Below, piece by piece: positions 8,666 to 15,751 of a stretch of 19,902 bases of DNA. The position numbers were made by a program, and so were the translations under genes. A model generated the notes under the pieces. The model was not told the DNA's origin. It worked only from the letters and a program-made list of their open reading frames with translations, and did no database searches. Source of the stretch: DATNIC01 sp035604635. GTDB lineage: Bacteria; Vulcanimicrobiota; Vulcanimicrobiia; Vulcanimicrobiales; Vulcanimicrobiaceae. Where the stretch lies: positions 1 through 19,902 of the forward strand of contig DATNIC010000011.1 of assembly GCA_035604635.1 (NCBI GenBank), read 5' to 3'. Position 1 is the stretch's first letter, and each line of letters opens with the position of its first letter.

Positions 8666-8691
8666 GCGCAGTTCCATCGGGCGACGCGCGC

Positions 8692-9081
8692 TTAGTCGAG
8701 TCGAATCATCTGGCGAAGCAACTCGCGATCCATCCTGTGAATGAGGTCGCTGATTGCACGCCGCGCGAATTCTTCAGCCGCAATCTCGGCATCCAATCGC
8801 TTTTCCAGTTCAGCCACGTCGTCGCTTTGCAAGAAGTGGTGAGTGTAGATCGTCAGCGTTCCTTCGAAAAAGGAAAGGACGCCACCCGGGAGAGCGACGT
8901 CGTGCCAGCGTCCGTCGTTGGTTCGATAGCGACAAATGCCCCACACGAGCACGGTGACGAAGTGCTCCCGACCGGCGAGCATGCCGAAGCTGCCCGAAGC
9001 ATCCTCGCCGACGAAGCTCTCGACTTCGTCGATGCGCTCGCTAGTTCTCGCGTCACAGAGCTCGAGCGTGAAGTGTTTCAT
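8692..9081 (-). CDS. atpC: N-type ATPase epsilon subunit
   Basis: This is the epsilon subunit of the rotary ATPase central stalk. The product of 129 aa has the N-terminal beta-sandwich pattern (MKHFTLELCDAR..., GSFGMLAGREHFVTVL, GGVLSFFEGTLTIYTHHF) and a C-terminal helical pair ending in RRAISDLIHRMDRELL. The start is the ATG at 9081, whose ATGA overlaps the atpD stop and which has GGGGGTGAT upstream. A further in-frame ATG at 9108 would add nine residues inside atpD and is less likely. The protein is divergent from housekeeping AtpC but fits the N-ATPase version, and it follows the beta subunit gene as in atpDC of N-ATPase operons. Gene order supports the call as much as the sequence does. 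Confidence 0.88.
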   Translation of the reverse strand: MKHFTLELCDARTSERIDEVESFVGEDASGSFGMLAGREHFVTVLVWGICRYRTNDGRWHDVALPGGVLSFFEGTLTIYTHHFLQSDDVAELEKRLDAEIAAEEFARRAISDLIHRMDRELLRQMIRLD

Positions 9082-10481
9082 CGCGGCATCACCCCCCGCA
9101 TGTAGCATGCCTCTTCCGGCATGTTATCGAAATCGCCGTGCAAAAACGCTTCGCAGTCGCGCAGCGTGTCCTCGAGCGCAACGAATGTTCCGGGTATCCC
9201 TGTGAGTTCGGCGGTCGCATAAAACGGTTGCGTCAAGTATCGCTGCAGCTTGCGCGCTCGCGTGACGATCCGCCGGTCGGCCTCCGAAAGCTCTTCGATG
9301 CCCAGCATGGTGATGATGTCCTCGAGCTCATGGTAACGCGCGAGGTGCTCGCGGACGGCCTGGGCGATGCCATAGTGTCGATCGCCCAACGTCGTGCGAT
9401 CGAAGAGGCGGCTCGTCGATGCCAACGGATCAATGGCAGGGTAGATCCCATTCGCTGCCTGAGCGCGCGAGAGGACGACGATCGTATCGAGATGCGCAAG
9501 GAGCGCCACGACGGCCGGGTCCGTCATGTCGTCGGCCGGTACGTACACCGCCTGCACGGAGGTGATCGTGCCGGATTGTGTCGATAGGATCCTTTCTTCG
9601 ACCTCCGCGACATCGGAGAGTAACGTCGGCTGGTATCCCACGGTTGCGGGCATGCGACCGAGGAGTCCCGAGATCTCACTTCCGGCCTGGACAAATCGAA
9701 ACATGTTGTCGACCACAAAGAGGACGTCCTTATGCTGCGTGTCGCGCAGGTACTCTGCATACGTGAGCGCGGTAAGTGCAACACGGAAACGGACGCCCGG
9801 CGATTCGTCCATCTGCCCGTAGACCATCACGGTCGAGGGCATCAAGCCCGCCGCTTGCATGTCCCTCCACAGCTCATGACCCTCGCGAATCCGCTCACCG
9901 ACGCCGGCGAAAACGGAGACGCCATGGTGAATTGCAACGGCGGACTTCATGAACTCCGTCATAAGCACTGTCTTTCCGACCCCGGCGCCGCCGAACAAAC
10001 CGGTCTTGCCGCCACGGGCAAACGGCGCGAGCAGATCGACGACTTTCACGCCGGTCTCCAGGATCTCGTTCGTTGACAGCGTTTGGAGCAGTGCCGGCGG
10101 CTCGCGAAAGAGCGAACGTTGTTCGGCAGCCGCGATTGCAGGGCCGCCGTCGATGACCTCGCCGAAGAGGTTCACGAGACGTCCCAGAATCTGCGGCGCC
10201 ACCGGGACCCGCAGCGTGTCGCCCGTGTCGAAGACGTCCATGCCCCGGCGCAGACCGCTCGCGCCATGAAGGCAGATGGTCCTCGCGCGGTCGGGGGCCA
10301 GATGGTCGTGGACCTCGAGGACGAACGACGCCCCATCACCGCCTGTCGTCAGGGCTCGGCGAATAGGCGGCAAGGCGGTACAGGAGATGTCGACCACGGC
10401 GCCGCTGACCTCGGCGATGACGCCGATCTTCCCGCCCCCTGCCGGTCCTCCGCTCGCCATTACCGAAGGCCTACCCGGCAC
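9078..10481 (-). CDS. atpD: N-type ATPase catalytic beta subunit
   Basis: This is the catalytic beta subunit of an F1-like rotary ATPase. From the GTG at 10481 it has 467 residues. An ATG at 10460 would give 460 and is an equally good start. The N-terminal beta-barrel contains GVIAEVSGAVVDI. Walker A is GGAGVGKT at 164-171. The catalytic glutamate and adjacent arginine are E196-R197 in GERIREG. Walker B is VLFVVDNMFRF with Asp258, and the beta signature RMPATVGYQPTL follows. The DELSEED lever is present in the altered form EELSEADR. It is clearly F1-beta rather than V-type. Its place beside atpC and across from atpQ/atpB/atpE/atpF/atpA/atpG makes it the N-ATPase version. The odd point is strand: in described N-ATPase operons atpD is the first gene of one collinear unit. 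Confidence 0.95.
   Translation of the reverse strand: MPGRPSVMASGGPAGGGKIGVIAEVSGAVVDISCTALPPIRRALTTGGDGASFVLEVHDHLAPDRARTICLHGASGLRRGMDVFDTGDTLRVPVAPQILGRLVNLFGEVIDGGPAIAAAEQRSLFREPPALLQTLSTNEILETGVKVVDLLAPFARGGKTGLFGGAGVGKTVLMTEFMKSAVAIHHGVSVFAGVGERIREGHELWRDMQAAGLMPSTVMVYGQMDESPGVRFRVALTALTYAEYLRDTQHKDVLFVVDNMFRFVQAGSEISGLLGRMPATVGYQPTLLSDVAEVEERILSTQSGTITSVQAVYVPADDMTDPAVVALLAHLDTIVVLSRAQAANGIYPAIDPLASTSRLFDRTTLGDRHYGIAQAVREHLARYHELEDIITMLGIEELSEADRRIVTRARKLQRYLTQPFYATAELTGIPGTFVALEDTLRDCEAFLHGDFDNMPEEACYMRGVMPR
9088..9096 (-). promoter_or_regulatory. Shine-Dalgarno of atpC
   Basis: Read on the minus strand, GGGGGTGAT lies 6 nt before the ATG at 9081. It differs by one base from GGAGGTGAT, the perfect complement of the 16S rRNA tail. 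It lies within the last codons of atpD and supports the shorter atpC start. Confidence 0.7.
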
Positions 10482-10514
10482 CTACGAAGACTTGCTTGAT
10501 GTGTTGGAGGAACC

Positions 10515-10784
10515 GTGGCTCGGCGACAGTTGCGCGACGAAGTAGCGCTGCGCTTGCAGCGCATCTCCAAAGGGGCACGCGAACGCCACGGCCTCTTGGC
10601 CAACACAATCTTTCTCGGAACACTCGGACTGATGCTCGTTTTGCCAATCGTCGCGGGAGCATATCTGGGCAGCTGGCTGGACCGGCACGCTGCTGGATTC
10701 TCGGTGCAGTGGACGATCGAGTGCATCTTGCTCGGCGTCCTCATCGGCGCGATGAACGTCTTCCTTTTAATCTGGAGACACTGA
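10515..10784 (+). CDS. atpQ: AtpQ (AtpI/ATPase_gene1-like) N-ATPase accessory membrane protein
   Basis: This small membrane protein belongs to the AtpI/ATPase_gene1 type, which in N-ATPase operons is called AtpQ and is thought to help assemble or load the membrane rotor. The 89-aa product has a basic N-terminus, a first membrane helix near 30-52 and the family motif GAYLGSWLDR. A second helix near 67-87 ends in LLIWRH. The start is GTG at 10515, with GGAGG at 10506-10510. It is the first gene of the plus-strand atp set and lies 33 nt from the divergent atpD start. Only 9 nt separate it from atpB, so there is no room for atpR, the small subunit that normally follows atpQ in this family. Confidence 0.85.
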   Translation: MARRQLRDEVALRLQRISKGARERHGLLANTIFLGTLGLMLVLPIVAGAYLGSWLDRHAAGFSVQWTIECILLGVLIGAMNVFLLIWRH

Positions 10785-10793
10785 GGAGATCGA

Positions 10794-11483
10794 ATGCCGC
10801 AATCCTCCGGTCCTCTATCTATCCCGGTACTCTTCCACCTCGGGCCTGTGGCGATCACACAAACCGTGGTAACGACCTGGGCGATCATGCTCATCCTGGG
10901 TATCCTGGCCTGGTCGACGACCAGGCGCTTTAAGACGCACGGGTCGGGTCTCCAAGTAGCTATTGAAGGCGTAGTTGAGGCGATGAGCGACACGGTTCAT
11001 GCCACACTGCCATCAGCCTCCGAAGCCGCCTTTCCGCTTGTCGCGACCCTTTGGATCTTCCTGGTGGTGGCGAATCTCGCCGGCATCGTACCCGGCGTCT
11101 CCGCGCCGACGGCCGACCTCTCTGCAACTGCAGCCCTAGCAGTGATCGTGTTCGGCTCCGTCCATTGGCTCGGGATCCGGACCCTCGGAGTAAAAAAGTA
11201 TCTCGCACATTACATCAAGCCGACGCCCTTTCTGCTTCCCTTCGAGATCATCAGCGAGATTTCAAGAACGATCACACTCGCGGTGCGGCTTTTCGGGAAC
11301 ATGATGAGTTTGGAGCTCACTGCCCTCATGGTATTGTTTATTGCCGGATTCCTGATCCCGATCCCAATTTTGATGCTACACATCGTCGAGGCGCTCGTGC
11401 AGGCCTACATCTTCGGCATGCTCGCGCTGATCTACGTCGCGGGATCGATGCTGTCGCAAGATGAATCGCCGGCTTCACGATGA
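10794..11483 (+). CDS. atpB: N-type ATPase a subunit
   Basis: This is the a subunit, the stator half of the ion channel against which the c-ring rotates. The 229-aa polytopic membrane protein has the ATG preceded by GAGGAG at 10783-10788. The essential stator arginine is R165 in LAVRLFGNMM (E. coli Arg210). The following amphipathic segment contains HIVEALVQAYIFGML, with Glu200 and Gln203 as polar channel residues. An N-terminal membrane helix lies near residues 20-42. It is shorter than the E. coli a subunit (271 aa), as is usual for N-ATPases. Its stop overlaps the atpE ATG (ATGA). Confidence 0.95.
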   Translation: MPQSSGPLSIPVLFHLGPVAITQTVVTTWAIMLILGILAWSTTRRFKTHGSGLQVAIEGVVEAMSDTVHATLPSASEAAFPLVATLWIFLVVANLAGIVPGVSAPTADLSATAALAVIVFGSVHWLGIRTLGVKKYLAHYIKPTPFLLPFEIISEISRTITLAVRLFGNMMSLELTALMVLFIAGFLIPIPILMLHIVEALVQAYIFGMLALIYVAGSMLSQDESPASR

Positions 11484-11749
11484 CGCAGATGGGTTCGCTG
11501 GTCACGTTGTCGACGATCGTGGCCGCCCTTGCCATCGCAATCGGCGTGCTCGGTCCGGCGTTGGCAATGGGACGCGCCATCGCGCAGGCGCTGGACGCCC
11601 TCGCTCGGCAGCCGGAATCGGAGGCTGCCATCACGCGCACGCTCTTCATCGGCTTGGCGATGATCGAGTCGCTCGCCATCTACGTGCTGGTCGTGGTGCT
11701 CGTCATACTCTTCCGGAATCCGCTTATCAGCTATCTCATCGGGAAATAA
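11480..11749 (+). CDS. atpE: N-type ATPase c subunit (rotor ring)
   Basis: This is the c subunit, copies of which form the ion-carrying membrane ring. The 89-aa product has two hydrophobic helices joined by the polar loop LARQPE (residues 41-46). The second helix carries the ion-binding glutamate in MIESLAIY: Glu63, Ser64 and Tyr68. These match the spacing of Glu65, Ser66 and Tyr70 in the Ilyobacter Na+ ring. In the first helix the motif is GPALAMGRAIAQAL. The position equivalent to Ilyobacter Gln32, which is usually Glu in N-ATPases, is Met30. The glutamate is retained, so the ring should be functional. Ion choice is discussed in the findings. The start overlaps the atpB stop. Confidence 0.95.
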   Translation: MTQMGSLVTLSTIVAALAIAIGVLGPALAMGRAIAQALDALARQPESEAAITRTLFIGLAMIESLAIYVLVVVLVILFRNPLISYLIGK

Positions 11750-11755
11750 CGGCCG

Positions 11756-12502
11756 ATGGAGCTCAACTGGGGCACCTTCCTACTCGAGACGATCAACTTC
11801 TTGGTCCTCGTCTGGATCCTCACGCGCTTTCTCTATCGCCCGGTCCGGCGCGCCATTCAAGCTCGTCAGGATGCCATTGCGAAGACGCTCGCGACAGCCG
11901 ATGCACAAGAAAAGGCCGCCGCCGACGCCAAGCAACGCTACGATGCCCGTTTGGCAGATTGGGAGAGCGAGAAGGCAGCACTACGCCAAAGCTTCCTCGC
12001 CGATCTCGAAGGCGAGCGCACGAAATCCGAGGCCGCCCTAGCCGAAGTACTTCGCAACGAGCACGCGCGCGCGCAGGCGATCGAGGCTCAACAGGCCCAA
12101 GCACTGCAGCGCGGTTATGAAGAAGAGGCGTTGCGGGCAGCTGCTCTCTTCTGTGCGAAGTTGCTCTCCCGAATCGCTTCGCCCGAGGTGGAGGGGCGCC
12201 TCGTCGACGCCGCGCTCGAAGATATGAGCAGCATGTCGCCCAAAGAAAACCGAGCGCTTACGGCGGCGCTGAGCAACGATCGCGAAGCAGTCGTAACGAC
12301 TCGTTACCCTCTCTCCGAAGTTCGCAGATCTTCGATCGAAACGGCGCTGCGCGAACTACTCGGACCAGACGTACGGATTCGTTTTGCCGACGATCGCGCT
12401 CTCGTTGCCGGGCTGCGCGTCGCGCTGGGATCTATGGTGCTCGATGCGAATTTGGCCGAGGAGCTTCGCTTTTTTACGGGCATCATGAATGGCCACCAGT
12501 AG
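11756..12502 (+). CDS. atpF: N-type ATPase b subunit with fused delta-like C-terminal domain
   Basis: This is the peripheral stalk subunit. The 248-aa product begins with a membrane helix (residues about 8-26, LLETINFLVLVWILTRFLY). A long charged Ala/Glu/Arg-rich helix follows from about 30 to 150. The C-terminal part from about 150 to 245 has the pattern of a delta/OSCP C-terminal domain, ending in RVALGSMVLDANLAEEL (compare IGSxxxDxSxxxxL of delta subunits). N-ATPase operons have no separate atpH, and the b subunit carries this extra domain, as here. The start is 6 nt after the atpE stop, and the stop lies inside atpA with a 14-nt overlap. Confidence 0.92.
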   Translation: MELNWGTFLLETINFLVLVWILTRFLYRPVRRAIQARQDAIAKTLATADAQEKAAADAKQRYDARLADWESEKAALRQSFLADLEGERTKSEAALAEVLRNEHARAQAIEAQQAQALQRGYEEEALRAAALFCAKLLSRIASPEVEGRLVDAALEDMSSMSPKENRALTAALSNDREAVVTTRYPLSEVRRSSIETALRELLGPDVRIRFADDRALVAGLRVALGSMVLDANLAEELRFFTGIMNGHQ

Positions 12503-13964
12503 CGGCGCTCCGGGTCTTTCGGCGCGCGCTGCGCGCTTGCACGACTACGACTTCGCAATTCGCGTGCACGAACAGGGTCGCGTGGTTTCCGTCGGCGACG
12601 GGGTCGCATGGATCGAGGGATTGCCGTCGGCAGCGATCGACCAGCTCGTCACGTTCGCGAACGGCGAATCCGGGCTCGTGTTCCATCTGCGCGAGAGCGA
12701 ACTGGGCGCGATCCTGCTCGATGCCGACACGGATATCCGGTCCGGCACCAAGGTCACGCTCGGTGAAAAGCGCCTTGCGATCCAGGTCGGCGACGCCTTC
12801 ATCGGCAGAATCGTCGATCCGCTCGGTCGTCCGCTCGACGACCGGCCCGCCCCCGACACTCACGATCATCGCTGGATGGACACTCCCGCGCCGCCTATCG
12901 TCGATCGCGATTTCGTCCACGATCCATTGTATACCGGTAACCGCATCGTCGACGCACTTCTGCCGATCGGCCGCGGGCAGCGCCAGTTACTCATCGGCGA
13001 TCACGGGCTGGGCAAAACCGCGCTGGCCCTCGATGCCGTTCTCAATCAGCGCCGCAGCGACATGCGTTGCGTCTATATATTGATCGGGAAGCGCCGCTCC
13101 GACGTCGTGAACGTCGTCCAGACTCTGCGCAGTTCCGGAGCCCTCGAGTACTCGACGGTCGTCGTAGCCGAAGCAACGCAGTCACCGGGCCTCCAATACT
13201 TGGCTCCCTTCGCAGGGTGCACTCTCGCCGAGGCCTGGATGCATCAAGGCTTGCACACGCTCGTAGTCTACGACGATTTGACCCGGCACGCACAAGCCTA
13301 TCGAGCGCTATCGCTACTGTTGCGCCGGCCGCCGGGGCGAGAAGCCTATCCGGGCGACATCTTCTATTTGCACTCGCGCCTTCTCGAGCGCTCGACCGTG
13401 CTAGCACCGGCGCTGGGTGGCGGAAGCCAAACGGCATTTCCGATCGTCGAGACCGAGGAAGGCGAAATCGCCGCCTACATTCCGACGAACCTTATCTCCA
13501 TCACCGACGGCCAGACCTATTTCGATTCCGACCTTTTTTCGGCGGGGATCCTGCCGCCAATCGACATCACGCGTTCGGTCTCGCGTATCGGTGGAAAGGC
13601 GCAGGACAAGAGTATTCGAGCCGAAGTCGGACCGATGCGTCTGGACTATCTACAATTCCTGGAGCTGGAACGATTTACGCGCTTCGGAGCGCGACTCGAA
13701 GCATCGACGGAAGCGAAGATCAAGCGGGGACGGGTCCTGCGCGAAATCCTCAAGCAAGAGCGGCTCGCCCCCGTGTCGGCAACGTCGGTGCTGGCGTGGC
13801 TGATCGCATACAACGATCGCCTCCTCGACGATACGCCGCCGGAAGAGATCGGCGCGAAACTGCGTCTCTTCTCCGAGCGCACCAAGAACGGCCCGACGCT
13901 GCGCGACGACCGGGCGACTTGGAGCGTCGCAGTGCGTTCCTGGCTGGGTTGGGTGCATGGCTAG
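12489..13964 (+). CDS. atpA: N-type ATPase alpha subunit
   Basis: This is the non-catalytic, nucleotide-binding alpha subunit of the rotary ATPase head. It has 491 residues, slightly short of the 510 of housekeeping alpha. The N-terminal barrel includes GRVVSVGDGVAWIEGLP. The nucleotide domain carries Walker A as GDHGLGKT at 170-177, where housekeeping alpha has GDRQTGKT. LVVYDDLTRHAQAYR from 258 contains the paired aspartates of Walker B. The arginine finger is Arg366 in SVSRIGG, equivalent to E. coli Arg376. A helical C-terminal domain follows. The ATG overlaps the end of atpF by 14 nt, and the stop overlaps the atpG start by 8 nt, so the plus-strand set is one coupled operon. Confidence 0.96.
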   Translation: MATSSGAPGLSARAARLHDYDFAIRVHEQGRVVSVGDGVAWIEGLPSAAIDQLVTFANGESGLVFHLRESELGAILLDADTDIRSGTKVTLGEKRLAIQVGDAFIGRIVDPLGRPLDDRPAPDTHDHRWMDTPAPPIVDRDFVHDPLYTGNRIVDALLPIGRGQRQLLIGDHGLGKTALALDAVLNQRRSDMRCVYILIGKRRSDVVNVVQTLRSSGALEYSTVVVAEATQSPGLQYLAPFAGCTLAEAWMHQGLHTLVVYDDLTRHAQAYRALSLLLRRPPGREAYPGDIFYLHSRLLERSTVLAPALGGGSQTAFPIVETEEGEIAAYIPTNLISITDGQTYFDSDLFSAGILPPIDITRSVSRIGGKAQDKSIRAEVGPMRLDYLQFLELERFTRFGARLEASTEAKIKRGRVLREILKQERLAPVSATSVLAWLIAYNDRLLDDTPPEEIGAKLRLFSERTKNGPTLRDDRATWSVAVRSWLGWVHG

Positions 13965-14817
13965 CCATCGCGCGCTGCGCACCAAGCTGCGGGCTTACCG
14001 CAGCCTTGGAGAGGTCGTCGAAACGATGCGCGATCTCGCCCTCATCGAAATCGGTAAATTGGGTCGCGCCCACATCGCGCGCAGACGCGTCATCGATGGT
14101 ATCCGTTCCGTGGCGGACGAGCTCTTATATCATTATCCCGGACTTAGTGCCCGCCAAGCGCTGACTCCAGTCAATCTGCTCATCGGCTCCGAGCGCGGCT
14201 TCTGCGGCGACTACAATGACCGCATCCTCGAACATTGGCAGCATCATCTATCCACTGCGGAAACGCACGGTCCGATCGTCATCGCCGTCGGCCGCAAGAT
14301 GGGAGAGAAGCTGCCGCCGGGGACCAATCTTTTTTCAACGCTCGAGGGTGCGGCGACGAGCGATGAACTCGACCAAACGCTCACAGCCGTCGTGCAAACC
14401 ATCGATCGGCTGCAGCGCTCTCGGGGCACATCAGCGCTCAAAATCGTCGCTATCTACGCTGATGAGAACCAGGGGCCCAGGATCGATCCGATTCTCCCGA
14501 TGCACGTCAGTTTAGGCTCGGCACCGAGCGCACGCAGCGCACCGGATACGAACGTCCCGATCGCCGACCTGTTCCGCGCCGTCGTCGACCAGTACGTGAG
14601 TTCGATGCTTGCAGAAGCGTTCAACACGGCGCTCATCGCCGAAAATCGCATGCGCCTCCAACACATGAGTGGCGCGGCTCAGCGGCTCAGCCAGCGCATC
14701 GGCGAGCTGACGCGATCAATGAACCGCCTGCGGCAAGAGATGATCACGACAGAGATCGAGACGATCCTCTTGGGCGCTTCAGGATCATCCTCGAGGAGGC
14801 AGCGCTTTCGCGGATAG
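13957..14817 (+). CDS. atpG: N-type ATPase gamma subunit
   Basis: This is the gamma subunit, the rotating central shaft. The 286-aa product has the N-terminal helix with a shortened family pattern (VVETMRDLALIEIGKL). The Rossmann-like core begins with GSERGFCGDYN (compare GSDRGLCGGFN in housekeeping gamma). The C-terminal helix contains AENRMRLQHMSGAAQRLSQR, ending in MITTEIETILLG. The sequence is divergent in the middle, as is common for N-ATPase gamma. It is the last gene of the plus-strand atp set. The next gene, a SCO homologue, ends 35 nt away on the opposite strand, so atpG closes the operon. Confidence 0.94.
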   Translation: MASHRALRTKLRAYRSLGEVVETMRDLALIEIGKLGRAHIARRRVIDGIRSVADELLYHYPGLSARQALTPVNLLIGSERGFCGDYNDRILEHWQHHLSTAETHGPIVIAVGRKMGEKLPPGTNLFSTLEGAATSDELDQTLTAVVQTIDRLQRSRGTSALKIVAIYADENQGPRIDPILPMHVSLGSAPSARSAPDTNVPIADLFRAVVDQYVSSMLAEAFNTALIAENRMRLQHMSGAAQRLSQRIGELTRSMNRLRQEMITTEIETILLGASGSSSRRQRFRG

Positions 14818-14852
14818 AACTGAGCGGAAGAACATGGCCTTCGCGGAAAAGC

Positions 14853-15632
14853 CTACCGCAACGCTGCTCTAAACGTTCGGAAGAATGCGAAGCCGAGCGC
14901 CGCCGCGATACCCAAAAAGATCGCGATTGCGGCGGCGAGCGTGATACCGGAGACCCCGCCGCCGCAGATCGCGGCGATTCCGCTCGAGAGCGCAAGCGAC
15001 AGCCGCACGAACGGGCTCGTGCGCTCGCGCAACGCCCGTTGTGCAAGCGACAACGCTTGTTCGGGCGTCCATAGGTTTCCGTCGATGCGATCGGTGATCC
15101 GGCCGTCCGAATCGAGGACGACGAGCGCTTCGGAGTGCTCCAGCACCCCGCCGCCGCCCGGCTTCGAGACGATCCCCATGCGGCGACTGAGCTCATCGAC
15201 GTCGTCGTCCGACCCGGTCGCAAACGTCCAGCGATCGCGGAGTGCCCCGAAGGCAGCGCCGTAGCGCGTCAGCACCGCCGGCGTGTCGAACTCCGGATCG
15301 AGCGTCAGCTCGACGAGGCGGGTCGTTGATGGATCGATCATCCGCTGCAATCGTGCGAACTTGGCCGAGACAAGGGGGCACATCTTCGGATCGTTGCAGC
15401 GCGTGTAAATGAATGCCACAACGGCAGCCTTGCCGCCGAGCTTCCGGAACGAAAACGGCCGCTTCGATTGATCGACGAGCCGGACGTCGGGAACGATCGA
15501 GCCGACCTCGAGGACCGGGACATAGCGCTCCGGCCGCGCGTGCGCCCCCGCCTTGATCTCGTGTGCCGAACCCGGCCGGGAAAGGCCGACACACAGCGCC
15601 ACGGCCAGGGCCGCAACGAGCGCTCTCTTCAT
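14853..15632 (-). CDS. SCO1/SenC/PrrC-family thioredoxin-fold protein, C-terminal membrane anchor
   Basis: This SCO-like protein is expected to act outside the cytoplasmic membrane, either delivering copper to the CuA site of a cytochrome oxidase or keeping its cysteines reduced. The N-terminus is a typical signal sequence (residues 1-23) when started at ATG 15632, which has GGAG upstream. An ATG at 15665 would spoil the signal peptide. The thioredoxin-like core has the cysteine motif YTRCNDPKMCPL (Cys79, Cys85), a CX5C spacing instead of the classic CX3C, and the third ligand His166 in VLEHSEALVVLDSDG. A hydrophobic helix at about 231-251 followed by FRTFRAALR would anchor the C-terminus. 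The ba3 oxidase at the left of the window is a plausible client. I have seen the CX5C variant in SenC-like proteins, but its metal chemistry is less certain. Confidence 0.87.
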   Translation of the reverse strand: MKRALVAALAVALCVGLSRPGSAHEIKAGAHARPERYVPVLEVGSIVPDVRLVDQSKRPFSFRKLGGKAAVVAFIYTRCNDPKMCPLVSAKFARLQRMIDPSTTRLVELTLDPEFDTPAVLTRYGAAFGALRDRWTFATGSDDDVDELSRRMGIVSKPGGGGVLEHSEALVVLDSDGRITDRIDGNLWTPEQALSLAQRALRERTSPFVRLSLALSSGIAAICGGGVSGITLAAAIAIFLGIAAALGFAFFRTFRAALR

Positions 15633-15665
15633 CGCCCTAGTCTCCGGTAGCGGCGTCGCGCCCAT

Positions 15666-15693
15666 GTGAAGGCGGCCCGGACCGGCGCTTCAC
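15666..15693. repeat. 6-bp inverted repeat in the sco/15752 divergent promoter region
   Basis: GTGAAG and CTTCAC form a perfect 6-bp inverted repeat with 16 bases between the arms. Extra GCC/GGC pairing is possible inside. It sits in the 119-nt gap between the divergent SCO-like gene and the gene at 15752, where both promoters should lie. It could be an operator or a hairpin, but six base pairs in GC-rich DNA can also arise by chance. Confidence 0.3.
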
Positions 15694-15751
15694 GCAAACG
15701 GCACCTCGACCCCCTACGATCTCCCCGTCGGAGAGAGGAGGACACGTTCCC

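Noticed and set aside
8666..8691. Gap between convergent kdpC and atpC as a bidirectional terminator
   Set aside because: The 26 nt hold no inverted repeat of useful length.
8662..9105. 147-codon plus-strand frame after kdpC, in the place where kdpD might be expected
   Set aside because: It has no KdpD features (no Walker A, no sensor motifs) and is antisense to atpC, which has clear epsilon features and an ATGA overlap with atpD.
14836..14853. Possible terminator hairpin (GGCCTT/AAAAGCC) between atpG and the SCO-like gene
   Set aside because: The stem is short with one mismatch, has no T-run on either strand, and overlaps the SCO stop codon. It is too weak to call.
15715..15720. TACGAT as a -10 box upstream of the gene at 15752
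   Set aside because: The nearest -35-like hexamer is 20 nt away and matches poorly. In GC-rich DNA this is not enough to call a promoter.
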